From Azorinus chamasolen (taxonomy: Eukaryota; Mollusca; Bivalvia; Cardiida; Solecurtidae): a stretch of 64,000 nt of DNA. The stretch covers positions 55,949,640 to 56,013,639 of the forward strand of contig OY755239.1 of the NCBI GenBank assembly GCA_963576725.1, read 5' to 3'. The notes under the pieces were generated by a model. It ran no database searches and was not told the DNA's origin. It saw only the letters and a program-made list of their open reading frames with translations. Positions 43,777 through 55,048 of the stretch are shown here, piece after piece (the first letter of the stretch is position 1; each line of letters starts with the position of its first letter). The translations under genes were made by a program, and so were the position numbers.

Positions 43777-44151
43777 GCTTTCGAAGGATCGCCCATTTTC
43801 AGAATATTCGTATATTAATGTCCATTAAAGATATAACAAACTTAAGGCTTTGGAATCCAGAGCAAATTCTCGTCTATTGATAAAAAACATTCTTTTCCAT
43901 TTTTACGGTCGTGCACATAGGCTCAATAAGATTATATCCTTATGTAACATCGTGGTGTATGGCATTTAATCGGAATCCAAATGTTGGCAAATGTAATACT
44001 AGGTTCAGTGATATATTGGTGACAGCATTTTCGTGTTGATTCATTTATTGCTGTGTACGAAGTGGTTTATGTAATCTGCATGCGAGATAAATGTTTGCAA
44101 ATTAGTTTTCTAGTTCCCATCACCAGTCACGATACATTATATTACATGTCA
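43777..44151. other. Intergenic, nothing recognised
   Basis: No palindrome or coding signal. Confidence 0.4.
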
Positions 44152-44221
44152 AGAGCTTGGTGCAAACTATTGTAACTCCTTCACAAAGTGAAGGAGTTAC
44201 AATAGTTTTGCACCAAGCTCT
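44152..44221. repeat. Compact perfect hairpin, 33-34 bp arms, 3-base loop
   Basis: AGAGCTTGGTGCAAACTATT continues to GTAACTCCTTCAC, then AAA, then the complement; a single extra A in the right arm is the only difference. It matches none of the P, T, C or D families. Confidence 0.85.
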
Positions 44222-44715
44222 CGATGTCACCCTTTGCAATAAGTATTACAAAACACACACGCCGATACTTATAAACAGCTGACTTGTCAACACGTACGGT
44301 CAGTAGTATAGACACGCACATGGCAAAGAGTATCATGCCAGGAAAAACATATATATTTATATATTTATGTTAAATATACTATATAGCATAATGTTGTTTA
44401 AATATAAACGTTCAATTTCCGAAATGATTAATGAAAGCAGAGCCTATTAAATCACATGTACCTTGAAACTAACATTCATTCCTGTTAATGGATATTTACA
44501 CATCTGTTAAACAGACAATGCTATTGATATTGATAACAGCAGCTGCTATTCTTTGCGTCAATATAATACTGAAAAAATGTAATACAATATCAACTTGTTT
44601 GCTCTTGTCAAATAAGGAGATACCAACCAATGCATTCACATACACAAGAGGAATCTAAGCACACCACATTACACAAATGGAAGAATCTATTCAAAGGAGT
44701 ACTGATACTAGGCTG
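44222..44715. other. Intergenic, nothing recognised
   Basis: AT-rich sequence with a short ATATATTTATATATTTATG stretch. Confidence 0.4.
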
Positions 44716-44924
44716 TTAACCCTTTCCTTCATATAAACACTTTTTTACGCATTTGCAAACAGAATTACGGAATTTGATAGACCTGTTTCTTTAGTTTCTA
44801 AAATGGCTGCAATGTACCACCTTCCGTATTTCATTATTTTGTCCATTCATTATAACTATTTTGCCAATGAATATTCAGTAGTTATTGAAATTTGGAATAA
44901 ATGTAGAACAGGGAAATGGTTGCT
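44716..44924 (+). mobile_element. T1 element with precise loss of the palindromic core
   Basis: TTTGCAAACAGA is followed at once by ATTACGGAATTTGATAG; both outer parts are otherwise complete. Confidence 0.88.
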
Positions 44925-45087
44925 ACTTACAATGAATACTGGCACTACACTGTTAAACCAGAAGGAGGTTACTGTGCTGCTAACAAGATTTATTAAACGT
45001 TTATCCCATGAGAACATTTATTTACTAATCTATTACTTCATGAATATTCATTCACTAAATATGTATAATGATATGTGCAAAACTGAA

Positions 45088-45318
45088 TGTTTACTCCATG
45101 AATATTCATGTAAGAAATACTGACATCATGAATATTGATTAGATTAATTTTTATAATAGCACATTAACATAGACGTTTCGGTTGTAAAGTCATATCTATA
45201 TTTTATCATAAGCAAACAGAGCAGACCATGATCAGACGGATCCTACAGGAGTCCACTACTCTGGGTCTACTCTGTTGGCAAAGGTATAGAATGGTGTATT
45301 TATGGAGTAAAGGGTTAA
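45088..45318 (-). mobile_element. T1 element
   Basis: TTTACTCCATGAATATTC to AAAGGGTTAA; core GACCATGATCAGACGG. Confidence 0.82.
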
Positions 45319-46159
45319 TGAAAAGTTATTGCTTTTAACGAATTAGTTGGAACTCAGTTCTAATGGTGATGTACAGTAATAGTTCCATTCAATATACACC
45401 GTATATCAAGGTCTACGTGACGTTGAGATAGTTTGTTCTGTAAACAAAGAGAGGTTCGTTTGGTGGTCTAACTCAGGATTCATCTAGATTCTGACTTTAG
45501 GACTTATATCATTCACATAAATATAAATAATTATCTGGAAGACTGTCGTCGCGTAATAAAGTTTCGAAATACTAAACCACATCCTGTAAATACGCACCTT
45601 AACGGTTGCAACATTTGTGGTGGTCTGCTTCAATTCCTAAACAAAATTTCTCTTATTTCTTTGCAAAATTATGGTCAAAGTGTCAAACAGTTTGGATCTC
45701 GATGAGATGCCGAATTATGCGGCGTCTCATCTGGATCCAAATTATTTACATAGGTAATCAAGGTTTAGCTGCAAGCGTGCAAAGAGTTATCTTAAAGGTG
45801 GTCTTCTTCGAAAACCAAACCCTGGCGGTTGTTCCCCTACTGTGGTAATATAGGTATAAAACAGTCCTTTTAATCTGATTTTAAAGCATTGTTGAAAGGA
45901 AGTCTACATTGAAACAAGGTACAAGGTAAGAGTTCAAGTGCTGTAGTTCAATTTAATGTTTTAAACCCGATATAGTAAATTGTATCTCAGTGTGTACATC
46001 TAAACTTTGTGTTCATCAAGACTTTGTGTTCATCTAATTGGTGTGTTTATCTAGACTCTCCAAATAGGCTAAAACATGAATACCGGCTAAATCCTAATCG
46101 TATTAGTTATTATAACATAGCAGAATGTCTCTAAAGCAACCATTTACAGAATAATATGT
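45319..46159. other. Intergenic, mostly unrecognised
   Basis: Apart from the T4 core at 45671, no element; a short TTTGTGTTCATCA repeat at about 46005-46036. Confidence 0.4.
45671..45752. mobile_element. T4 core fragment
   Basis: CAAACAGTTTGGATCTCG, GAGATGCCGAATTATGCGGC and GTCTCATCTGGATCC. Confidence 0.65.
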
Positions 46160-46250
46160 GCGTCTTACATTTACAAATAGATGGCTACTTTGTGTACGGC
46201 AAATGTAATACAGAAAGCTTTCTGCGTATCGTTCGCTCTGCATTATGTCT
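46160..46250. mobile_element. P-type core fragment
   Basis: GATGGCTACTTTGTG, AATACAGAAAGCTTTCTGC, CTGCATTATG. Confidence 0.5.
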
Positions 46251-46411
46251 TTCACCGCCGATGTCGCTGGAAAGCAACTAACGTGGTGTGCTGTAACGTG
46301 CAAATCTGTGATAACTTTAAACGGGTTTCCACTTTGAAACGCTTTCACTGGCAAACCATGTTATCTGTATACGTCATCGTCCGATAGAGTTTATTTTCAG
46401 TTTTGTTAAAT

Positions 46412-46638
46412 ATTTCCTCCATAAATACGCCTTTCTACGCCTCTGTATTAACCCCCTCTTGAAACCATTGTGTTAAATAGAGCATTTGCTCCAATAGAAG
46501 CAAAATTTATGCCCTATTTATCACAATGGTTTCAAACTACGAAAGTCTAAAAATTTACTTTTTTCTAATAAATGCTCCTTTTTGGGTAGATTCATTCAAA
46601 GAGGTTGGGTCTAAAATAGCCTATGGAAGAATGGGTTA
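46412..46638 (+). mobile_element. T3 element, left end decayed
   Basis: CTTGAAACCATTGTG, apex GCTCCAATAGAAGC with AATTT inserted, GAATGGGTTAA. Confidence 0.82.
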
Positions 46639-46644
46639 AAACAT

Positions 46645-46722
46645 AGCCAGAGTAACAAACAATTTGGATACTAATGAAACGCTGAGTTACTTTCATCTGG
46701 GTCCGAACTGTTTGCATGTTTA
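46645..46722. mobile_element. T4 core fragment
   Basis: ACAAACAATTTGGATAC, GAAACGCTGAGTTAC and CTGGGTCCGAACTG. Confidence 0.5.
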
Positions 46723-46755
46723 ATCACAGGTAATGTGACATTGGCAGCGAAATAT

Positions 46756-47058
46756 AGTTGGACTTCGATATCTCGAACTTCAAGGGACCATACAAGTTAC
46801 TTCGAGATACCAGAGGTTCGAGTTATCCGATTTCTAATCTGAACAATTTCTCAGGTTTACAGCTTAATGAAGGTCTAAATTAAAACTGAAAATGCACCTG
46901 TAGGCGCTTTCAGCATTACTTTAGACCGGAATTAAGCTGTCACGTGTGTATCTAGGTATGCGTAGTGATACATTTTAGAACAATTCTGTATTGTAACTTT
47001 TGGAAGGACGGAACTTTAATTTCGGGTTATCCGAGTTCGAGCTATCGAAGTTCATCTG
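46756..47058. mobile_element. P5 element, both ends present
   Basis: AGTTGGACTTCGATATCTCG to CTATCGAAGTTCATCTG, inner CAGCTTAATG..ATTAAGCTGTCAC, apex GCACCTGTAGGCGC. Confidence 0.78.
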
Positions 47059-47372
47059 TAGTTAAAGCAGAGGAAATTGTTTATCGACGAAATCTATTTG
47101 GCGCAAAAGAGTTTACCTATCGCATGTTAAGCTAGTTTATTTTCTGATGTGTAATGAGTGTATGTAGTAAAGATGATTTATTATAAACACATTTGTGTTG
47201 GTACATGCTCTCGGCACTACAACAAACGATACAACATACATTCAAACTTCAACATGTGTCATTTTGCTATTTCTGGTATGTTTATTCACTTGGTCCAGAA
47301 AACGCAAGTGAAATGAGCATCTAAATGTATTACGAACGGTCTTCAGCTTGTTATATGTTATTATTCAATCTA

Positions 47373-47579
47373 CAGTAGAACATGTATTAAGCGTTCGTTT
47401 ATTTATTGAACACATGAGTTTTAAAAAGCAGGTCAGGTGGTGACTTAATCTAGGGCAAAATAATACAAAAATCTTGTAGGAGCTTTCTGCATTACTTTTG
47501 ACCTGCATTAAGCTTCTACCTGCCTTACAGCCACATATGTATACCTCTTTTTGATGGTCACTTAAGACAGTTTCTACTG
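47373..47579. mobile_element. P4 element
   Basis: CAGTAGAACATGTATTAAGC to CAGTTTCTACTG, TA-flanked; left apex side degraded. Confidence 0.85.
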
Positions 47580-47808
47580 TACATATATTTCGAGTGGAAT
47601 GTATACAAACAGCTAAACCCTATCTTGGTATCCCGCTACTTGACTCGCTTTGGTAGACAGCTCGGAAACAAATGAGATAACGAGTAAACCAGGATCCAAT
47701 CTGTTAGACACTCAGTCAGTAGTTTCTCAAAAGTTTCATCGAACCGGAATCCACTGAAATTGAGTTCCGTATTTGAGTAGATATTATCTTTTAACCATAT
47801 TAAGCATA

Positions 47809-47946
47809 TTAACCCATTACCTCATCGGCTATTTTTAGATCCAACCTCTTTGAATAAATCTACCGAAAAGGAGCATTAACTAGAGAAAAGGAAAATTCTA
47901 GAATTGTGTAGTTCTGAAACGATTGTAATAAATAGAGCATTTGCTA
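47809..47946 (-). mobile_element. T3 half element ending at its apex
   Basis: TTAACCCATTACCTC through GATTGTAATAAATAGAGC to ATTTGCT, where the match stops exactly at the apex. It ends 74 bases upstream of the cysteine-rich gene's ATG. Confidence 0.88.
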
Positions 47947-48020
47947 GGAAAACAATTAGTGCTTAACAAAGAAAGATATGCTAGATTTTGTTTGTCTTCA
48001 TACTTACTCTTCTTCTTTAG

Positions 48021-48099
48021 ATGAAGACGTTTCTTTTGGTGACTCTTGGTGTGTGTATTGCTGGCTTGCTGCCCGAATCCTTTGCTCAGCGACGACAGT
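48021..48099 (+). CDS. Cys-rich gene exon 1: signal peptide
   Basis: ATG is preceded directly by a pyrimidine-rich acceptor (CTCTTCTTCTTTAG), so the coding start sits at the first base of an exon. It encodes 26 residues, hydrophobic then AQRRQ, with donor CAGT|gtaagt (perfect consensus). Confidence 0.8.
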
Positions 48100-51000
48100 G
48101 TAAGTGACAGTTGAACACTATTATTAACTATAGAATGGGAATGACCAAACTGTATCAAACTGTACGTACATTGAGAATCATGTCATTCAATTGCCTTCAA
48201 AGTTTTGATAAAAAGAAGCATTCAAAAGGTCAAAATGAACATATGGTGTTTCCTTATCAATATAATTTATTTACTGCATTACGAGTATGTCTAACAACTG
48301 AAGCAAACAGTGAAAACTGTTTTAACCTTTTCCCTTATATAAACGCTTATCAGTATATGAGCCGTCTGATCAGTGTCTGCCCTGTTTGCTAATGGACTCT
48401 GAAAGTATTGTTTCTTTACTTAAAATTTCTAAAATGGCTACATTCCATATTTCATTTTTACTATTTTGTCCATGAATATTCAGTAGGTATTGAAGTAATG
48501 TTTATCAGATAACGGGCTCATGTGAGGAAACCTTGTTAACCCTTCGCTTGTTATTCACGTCAATATACCTACCTGTAAATAGTGAAGACCAAGATGAGAC
48601 AGCTCCTGCAGGAGCTGTCTCATCAGGGTCTGCACTATTTACAAGTTGATTGTGCAACCAATGCACTCCACAGCAGTGATTGCACAGCGAAATACTTGTA
48701 CACAGTGACGATGTATGTAATTATACAATAGGGCATGGGTAAAGAAGGAGAAATGAATGTTAAAATTCAGCAAGAGAAGGGTTAATAAACAGGCGTATAG
48801 ATATAGATATAATTGTTCATACAGAACTCCTTTAGGAACTTGTTGTCGATACTGTTGTCTCTAAGGAAATCATTATATTATTATTGGTATTCACATTTTA
48901 CCAGATGTATGTAATAAATAATGAGTTTATGAATATCAATAATTATGAGATGACTGCAAAAGCTGTAGAACCATATCTATATATTTTATAACAAACATGC
49001 CTAAGACGTCAAAATGCCTCTGTATGATGTAAGGGTTAACCCTTTACTCCGTAAATGTTCACGAAAGAATAGTAATACCTATTACCATGAATATCAATTT
49101 GATTTATTTTCATAATGGTACATTGTATATGGATATGTTGGCCATGGCAGAAACGGTAGAATCCATAAGTGAAAATCGGCAGACCAAGATCTGGGTCTAC
49201 TCTGTTTGCAAAGGCATTAAAATGCGCATTTATTAAGTTAAGGGTTAACACCAAATGTTTAGATGTTTAACTGGCCAATGTAGAGATTTGTAACTGTACT
49301 TGCAGCCAATTGTGTGGTCGGACCTGCGTGTGAAAAATGTCCAGAGGGTGAATATAAGGTTTTAAAGGTTGGAAGTAGGAATCTCAAGGTATGCTGTGCA
49401 AGATGCGGAAAATACTTCCGGGCTGGCTACAGGAAGTCAGACAACAGACCTTACTGTGTCTGTGATAACGTGAACAGTAAGTAATATAAGCCTGTAAGGG
49501 TAATTCATTTCTGATATTTATGCTCAGTAGTCTGTATTTACAGTACAATATCACAATCAGTCATACCGTCGTCTGTATCAATGGCGTCTGCTTCAATTTA
49601 AAGATTTGTAATTTCTTCCTTTTGTTGTATTAAACATAATCAGAATGACAGCTGTTATCACATAGATAACGATACATTAACCTTTGGCAACCTGGAAAAC
49701 TATCTTCTATTGAAACAAGAAATACAGTAAAACCCCGCTAATGCGACCGCCCAAAAGAGGTATAATTCTGGTTGCTAGATGCAGGAGTAAGCTTAATGCA
49801 GGAAAAAGTAATGCAGAAAGCTTTCTGCATTTCTTTTGTCCTGCATTAATCAACCACCTGCTTATAAAGATGCCCATGGTTATTCGTTAAGTGGTCGCAT
49901 TAGAGACGTTCTTCTGTAATAACCCTTTGCCTTCTTGAAGGTCATATTTTCAGCCGAGACCACACATTTGGATCTAAACTATTTATAGAGGTGATCACAT
50001 ATACGTCATAGGCAGATACATTAGTTATAGATTAGTGGACAAGTCACATGATTTTAGATGACTGTAAAATGCAATATAACATTATATGAACCGGCGGACG
50101 TGGTCGTGTGGCTAACGCGCTCGACTGCAATACCAGGGATCACGGGTTCGATCCCCCGCCGGACCAAGTCCTTCGGACGAGACTATAAACCGAGATCCGA
50201 TGTATCAGTGCTTTACACTGGGCATCTAAAAGAACCAGAGAAACTCAGTCGATAAAAAGAGTAGGGCATCGCGCCCGGGTTTCTTTGTATCCTCTCCACT
50301 CTCTCTTGGGCGTCCAATTAGCCCATAGTGAGCAGAAACGGACGTTAATCAACACAAACAAACATTATACATGTATGAACCCGAAAGATGTCTGTAGTGT
50401 AGACTTCAACAAACCACAAAATATACAGATAAAGTGAAAACAACAAAGAATATATCTAGGACAAATCAGAAACAAGTTAAAATTGATGACCAAGATCTGA
50501 AACAATATCTACTTATTCACTGGATAAGCTTAATAAAAAACCCTGGGATGTGCAAACACACTAGACCACCGATTGTACAATGGAGTAGTTCGTCGTTCTA
50601 TAAGTACTGTAATCATAAGACACAGTATCGGACGATTTGCAGATTTTAACCCTTCGCTTGCTGAATTTTAAAATATATTTCTCCTTCTTTACCCATGCCC
50701 TGTTGTATAATTACATATATATTCACTGTGTACAAGTATTTCGCTGTGCAATCACTGCTGTGGAGTGCACTAGTTAAGCACAATCAACTGGTAAATAGTG
50801 CAGGCCTTGATGATACAGCTCCTGCAGGAGCTGTCTCATCTGGGTCTTCACTATTTACAGGTAGGTATATTGACGTGAATAGCAAGCGAAGGGTTAAAAG
50901 AGTAAACACCGAACTACCAAAACTTCTGAAAATAGGAGATCCTTCAAAAGTAAAAGTAGTAATGCGAAAAGAGAAAAAATCAGACCCAGTATCACTGAAT

Positions 51001-51884
51001 CTGTTTATGCGCAGATAGATCTATTTCTTTAGTTTCTAAAATGACTACAATGTTCCATCTTTCATTAAAATATTTTGTCCATGAATATTCAGTAGGTATT
51101 TTGTAACAAACATAGAACAGGGAACCAGGGTTAACCCTTTCCCTCTTCTATGTTTGTTTCAAATTTCTATACCTACTGAATATTCTTGGACAAAATAGTT
51201 ATAATGAAATAAGGAAGGTTGGATATTGTAGATATTTTAGAAACTAAAGAACCAGATCTATCAACTTCTATTAGCAAACAGAGCAGACCCTGATCAGACG
51301 GCTCCTCTAGGAGCCATCTGATCTGGGTCTACTCAGTTTGCAGATGCGTGAAAACACGTTTGTATGAGGGAAAGGGTTAAGCGGTATTCAATTTTCAATA
51401 TAATATAACATAAGAATATAACAAAACTGAGAATGAAGTACGGGGCCTCGTTTTACGGCCGCCACAAAGACACTTAACACCCGTTGTTTTGAAGTTCATA
51501 CTTCTGAAAGTAGGCGTCTTCGAAAGCAAAAGTAGCAATGTGAAAAGATAAAATTACAAACAACTACTAGTATGTGTTTTTGAGCCTGTTCATGGGCAGT
51601 TATTTAAAATGCAAAGGCTAAACCATTCCGTTATGTAAATTTATGAATATTATCGTCATCCGCTAATACCAGCTTTAAACTATTTTGAGACTCTCACTTC
51701 ACATCTTATTACAGGTATTAAAGGCGATTGTTGGAAGGGCCAGCAATGTGAACAGTGCCTTGCAGGACCAAACGCCGGGTATGTAGGGAGGATCAACTCC
51801 ATACCCATATGTTGTGCCAACTGTGAACGATCGGGCTTGGCAATCAGCCCGACATACTGCAAATGCCGACATAACGGACCTTGA
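48021..51884 (+). CDS. Secreted two-domain eight-cysteine protein, three exons, family not recognised
   Basis: Exons 48021-48099, 49306-49476 and 51715-51884 join with phase-1 introns (T|CC and A|GT, both serine) into 139 residues. Exon 1 is a signal peptide (MKTFLLVTLGVCIAGLLP.. then FAQRRQ, cleavage likely after FA or FAQ). Exons 2 and 3 each encode one domain with the same pattern C-x5-C-x2-C-x17-CC-x2-C-x(16 or 11)-C-x-C. Both domains are basic (about +6 and +3). A TTCTTCTTTAG acceptor abuts the ATG, so a 5' non-coding exon probably lies upstream. The stop is TGA at 51882. The product should be exported and disulfide bonded (four bridges per domain possible). An antimicrobial or other extracellular peptide role is conceivable but not shown. 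Confidence 0.8.
48321..48520 (+). mobile_element. T1 element with left arm lost up to the apex
   Basis: TTTAACCTTTTCCCTTATAT, then TATGAGCCGTCTGATCAG; right end decayed. In intron 1 of the cysteine-rich gene. Confidence 0.78.
48536..48785 (-). mobile_element. T2 element, intact, in intron 1 of the cysteine-rich gene
   Basis: TTAACCCTTCGCTTG to GAGAAGGGTTAA, apex GCTCCTGCAGGAGC. Confidence 0.92.
49036..49248 (-). mobile_element. T1 element, apex lost
   Basis: TTAACCCTTTACTCCG to AAGGGTTAA; CGGCAGACCAAGATCTGGG shows the joined arms. Confidence 0.85.
49306..49476 (+). CDS. Cys-rich gene exon 2: first eight-cysteine domain
   Basis: CTTGCAG acceptor, AACA|gtaagt donor, 171 bases. It encodes NCVVGPACEKC, a linker, KVCCARC and YCVC. 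The class 1-1 exon carries one complete domain, the form expected of a shufflable or duplicable unit. Confidence 0.8.
49725..49916. mobile_element. P3 element, short apex
   Basis: CAGTAAAACCCCGCTAATGC to TAGAGACGTTCTTCTG, TA/TA-like flanks; arms join at AGAAAGCTTTCT without the CCTNNAGG part. In intron 2 of the cysteine-rich gene. Confidence 0.85.
50091..50368 (+). mobile_element. tRNA-derived SINE, family 2, near full length
   Basis: The tRNA-like head has a perfect 7-bp acceptor stem (CCGGCGG with CCGCCGG) and a B box (GGGTTCGATCC). The body contains AAAAGAACCAGAGAAACTCAG and GTCCAATTAGCCCATAGTG, and the tail is ACAAACAAAC. It lies in the second intron of the cysteine-rich gene. Confidence 0.8.
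50645..50896 (+). mobile_element. T2 element, intact, in intron 2 of the cysteine-rich gene
   Basis: TTAACCCTTCGC to GCGAAGGGTTAA. Confidence 0.92.
51000..51134 (+). mobile_element. T1 right-end fragment
   Basis: TCTGTTTATGCGCAGATAG to GGAACCAGGGTTAA. Confidence 0.7.
51131..51380 (-). mobile_element. T1 element, intact
   Basis: 250 bp, TTAA at both ends; GACCCTGATCAGACGG and CATCTGATCTGGGTC. Confidence 0.92.
51715..51884 (+). CDS. Cys-rich gene exon 3: second eight-cysteine domain and stop
   Basis: TTATTACAG acceptor. It encodes DCWKGQQCEQC, PICCANC and YCKC, then RHNGP and TGA. Cysteine spacing equals exon 2 except for the second-last gap (11 instead of 16). A variant poly(A) signal ATTAAA occurs near 51947, but its use is uncertain. 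Confidence 0.8.
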
Positions 51885-52106
51885 AAAGGACGCATCCAGT
51901 CCAGATATTTCACATGTGATGTTTATGAACGACCCTACGAATCGAATTAAACTGATACTTTTAGTTTTGGAGTTGTTATTAATATAAATGAAAGATGACT
52001 TCTAAGACAGACATATTTGTTTCGATATAGAAAAAAGTAGTATCAGTGTGTTGTACTGAAGACCATTTTATCCTGCCCATCATGTACGTTTGTACGTATT
52101 GTACAG

Positions 52107-52341
52107 TTAACCCATTCCCTCATAGACTATTTTTAGATCCTACCTCTTTGAATAAATCTACCGAAAAGGAGCATTAACTAGAGAAAAGGAAAATTTTAGA
52201 ATTTTGTAGTTTGAAACCATCGTGATAAATAGAGCATTTGCTCCTATAGGAGCAAAATTTAATGCTCTATTTATCACAATGGTTTCACAAAGTGACTTTT
52301 ACAGAGTCGTCAAAAGTCGTCAATATTAGGGAATGGGTTAA
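52107..52341 (-). mobile_element. T3 element, intact
   Basis: TTAA both ends; apex GCTCCTATAGGAGC followed by an AATTT insertion in the right arm. Confidence 0.92.
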
Positions 52342-52489
52342 AGGAATTCCCGAGTCATAAACATGTACACACAAAATGAATATACAAATGTAATACACAC
52401 ATTGAACAAAATTAAAAACCTTAATAAAGTACATCAACTGCTAAAGCATAAGTTAAAGCATAATAATGGTAATTTTGCTAAATTGCTAA

Positions 52490-52640
52490 CCATCTGAGAC
52501 GACTCATTAGGATGCAAACTGTTTGGCATTCAGTGAAATATTTTATTGACATTGAACAATAATTGCGATTTAAATGGATCAAGATTAGACGCCAAGTAAC
52601 TTAACACGCCATAAGGATACAAACTGTTCGCCACCCAGTC
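52490..52640. mobile_element. T4 fragments
   Basis: CTGAGACGACTCATTAGGATG, AAACTGTTTGGCA, GATTAGACGCCAAGTAAC and AACTGTTCGCCA. Confidence 0.5.
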
Positions 52641-52708
52641 ATAAAATCGGATGTTTTAGCCTTTGTGTCATTGTGGTAACATAATTACCATCGATAAAAT
52701 CATATATA

Positions 52709-52908
52709 CAGTTAAACATCTCTAAAACGGAATTCTAGTAGCGGCTAGATACTTTTATGCCGGTGGCTGCTTCATGCAGGGTCAAAGTCATGCATAAAAG
52801 CTCCTTTATGAGCTTTATGCATGACTTTCACCCTGCATTAAGTTGCCGCCGGTCTCCGAGACCGAGATTTATACTAAATTTTACGTCCAGTTAAGAGGGG
52901 GTTTACTG
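52709..52908. mobile_element. P2 element
   Basis: CAGTTAAACATCTCT to GGTTTACTG, TA-flanked; the apex has covarying changes (AAAGCTCCTTTATGAGCTTT). Confidence 0.88.
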
Positions 52909-53173
52909 TATCATAATTAGCACACAACAAGCCAAACAATCGTTACAAATAACTTGGAATAACTCGACATCTAATCAGCAGCTAAACTGTCTGACAATAC
53001 TTATGTCTTTAAAAATACATGCAAGAAAATATGTTGCAACAGCGGACATGGAGGCAATAAGTCAATCTCAACTGACTAAAATGCGTGGTCAAAGTGTAAC
53101 CCTTATCCTGCTTTGAAAAAATAATGTCCGCTTAAATATGGATATGGTGCATGTTTTATTACTTTCGAGTCGT

Positions 53174-53415
53174 TTAACCCTTTCCTTTACATAAACGCGT
53201 TTTTTCACGCATTAGCAAACAGAGAAGATCCAGATCCGACGACCCCTATAGGAGCCGTCTGACCAGGCTCTGCTCTGTTTGCTAATGGAATTTGATATAT
53301 CTGTTTCTTTACTTTCTAAAATGGATACAATCTTCTGTCTTACATATTTCATTATAATTATTTTGTCCATGAATTGGAATTTGTAATAAATATACGAGTG
53401 GAAAAGGGAAAGGTG
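53174..53415 (+). mobile_element. T1 element
   Basis: TTAACCCTTTCCTTTAC to GGGAAAGGTGAA; core AGATCCAGATCCGACGAC. Confidence 0.88.
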
Positions 53416-54414
53416 AAACTTTTGAGATTATGTTTACCTTGACCGATAAGATTATGTTGACCTTGACCGAGTGTAAATCACCTTGTTTCCTGATGAGAAG
53501 CGACGAAATGTGAGGAGTCAGTTCGCGTTTAGCGGGAGAAGCGTTAGGTGTGTTGCCGACAGCAGACTCATCTTTTTTCAATTCAATCATCTCTCTGTAG
53601 AAAACGTGCTTCAGGATTATGTCTCGTGTGAAGTGCGGACGAAAATATATTACATGCGTTTGTTTCCTGTAAATACTAGACTTTGTGCGAGTATGACAAC
53701 TTTAACTTGTATTCTAAAGCATGCAAAAAGGATAATAGAACATTCGTCTCGTCTAAATTTTGTTTGGCGACGTTTCTTTTACAAGACAGACAGAAATACG
53801 TTTTATTGACAAGAATTAAGACAGGGAATTTGTAGTAATTCACCACATTTGTATCGAATAAAAGTGCACAGTCCAGGTACATAATTATTTAAGTGGTATG
53901 TTTCATAAACAATTTTCGTTTAAGACAAATCTTCAGAAAAATCCCGAATAAAATTCCTTTTGACATGTTAAGAAATGCTAAGAAAGACTTACTTTGTGTA
54001 TGGTTAAGGTTTGAAACTATACAGATATTCAAGAAATAATTATATTTAGGGATTCCAGAATCGCCTTTTAACAAATGCAAAAATTTTGCAGCTCCAAACA
54101 ATTTTCATTTGTAACACTTGTGCTTAGTAAGGAATTAAAGACATTTCCCATTTATCTCACGCTAGTAGTAAATCACTGTTGCAATTTGACTGTGTTGAAA
54201 GATTTGTTAAAATGATGTAATTTGGACGAAAGGTGTAATTTTATAGACAAATGCAAAGTAACGTAAAATCCAACGTTCACATGACACTCGAAAAATAAGG
54301 ACCCGATTTAAAAGGAAATAGATAATGATTATTGTAATGATGTGTGTTAAAATCTCCAGAGATTTTCAAAATTGGGAGAAATTCAACTCTTTGAAAGTTG
54401 GACACACGTGTACC
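53416..54414. other. Intergenic, nothing recognised
   Basis: Includes a short ACCTTGACCGA repeat at 53447-53470. A 108-codon open frame at 53483 has no splice or family support. Confidence 0.4.
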
Positions 54415-54500
54415 ATTAATTGCAGACAGTGTATACCCAGATCAGAATGTTCCTAGAGAAACCCTTTGATATAGATCTACACTGTTTGTCATTCACCGTA
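54415..54500. mobile_element. T-type core fragment
   Basis: GACAGTGTATACCCAGATC, GTTCCTAGAGAAACCC, GATCTACACTGTTTGTC. Confidence 0.6.
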
Positions 54501-54819
54501 CAATGTATACACTTTCATACTGAATAGACTTCATCGTTTTAAATAAGAAACTATTCCACTTTGACCATTCAGCATTCAAAGTGTTCTAGTGTTCAATGAC
54601 TACGACAAGTCGTCTACATGTACATACAACAGAAAAGTATAGCAATACCTAGACATATGTTTTCGAAAAGCAAATAAAAAAACAATGACTACGATCTATT
54701 GGTTTTTATAATCAAATCCATATTCTAATGTTTAATCGCAATATATATTGCATATTATTACACTACTAGTTGGTTGTATATCTGCTATAAAACTTACCGA
54801 CAAAACGTTCTGGTCATCT

Positions 54820-55048
54820 TTAACCCTTTCCCTTATATTGACGCCTTTTGGTGCATCTGTAAACGTCACTTCATGAAACCATTGTGACAAATAGAGCATT
54901 TGCTCCATGGGGTCAAATGCTCTATTTATCACAATGATTTCAGAACTACAAAATTCTAAAAAATTCCTTTCTCTAATAAATGCTCCTTTTCGGTAGATTT
55001 ATTCAAAGCGGTTTTGGTCTATAAATAGCCTATGGGGTAATGGGTTAA
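54820..55048 (+). mobile_element. T3 element
   Basis: TTAA both ends; apex GCTCCATGGGGTC. Confidence 0.9.

Noticed and set aside
44803..45123. 106-codon open frame, plus strand
   Set aside because: Begins inside the T1 element at 44716-44924 and continues into another T1; repeat-derived.
50091..50164. Functional tRNA gene
   Set aside because: The acceptor stem pairs, but the sequence continues into a SINE body shared with 34875 and 43629.
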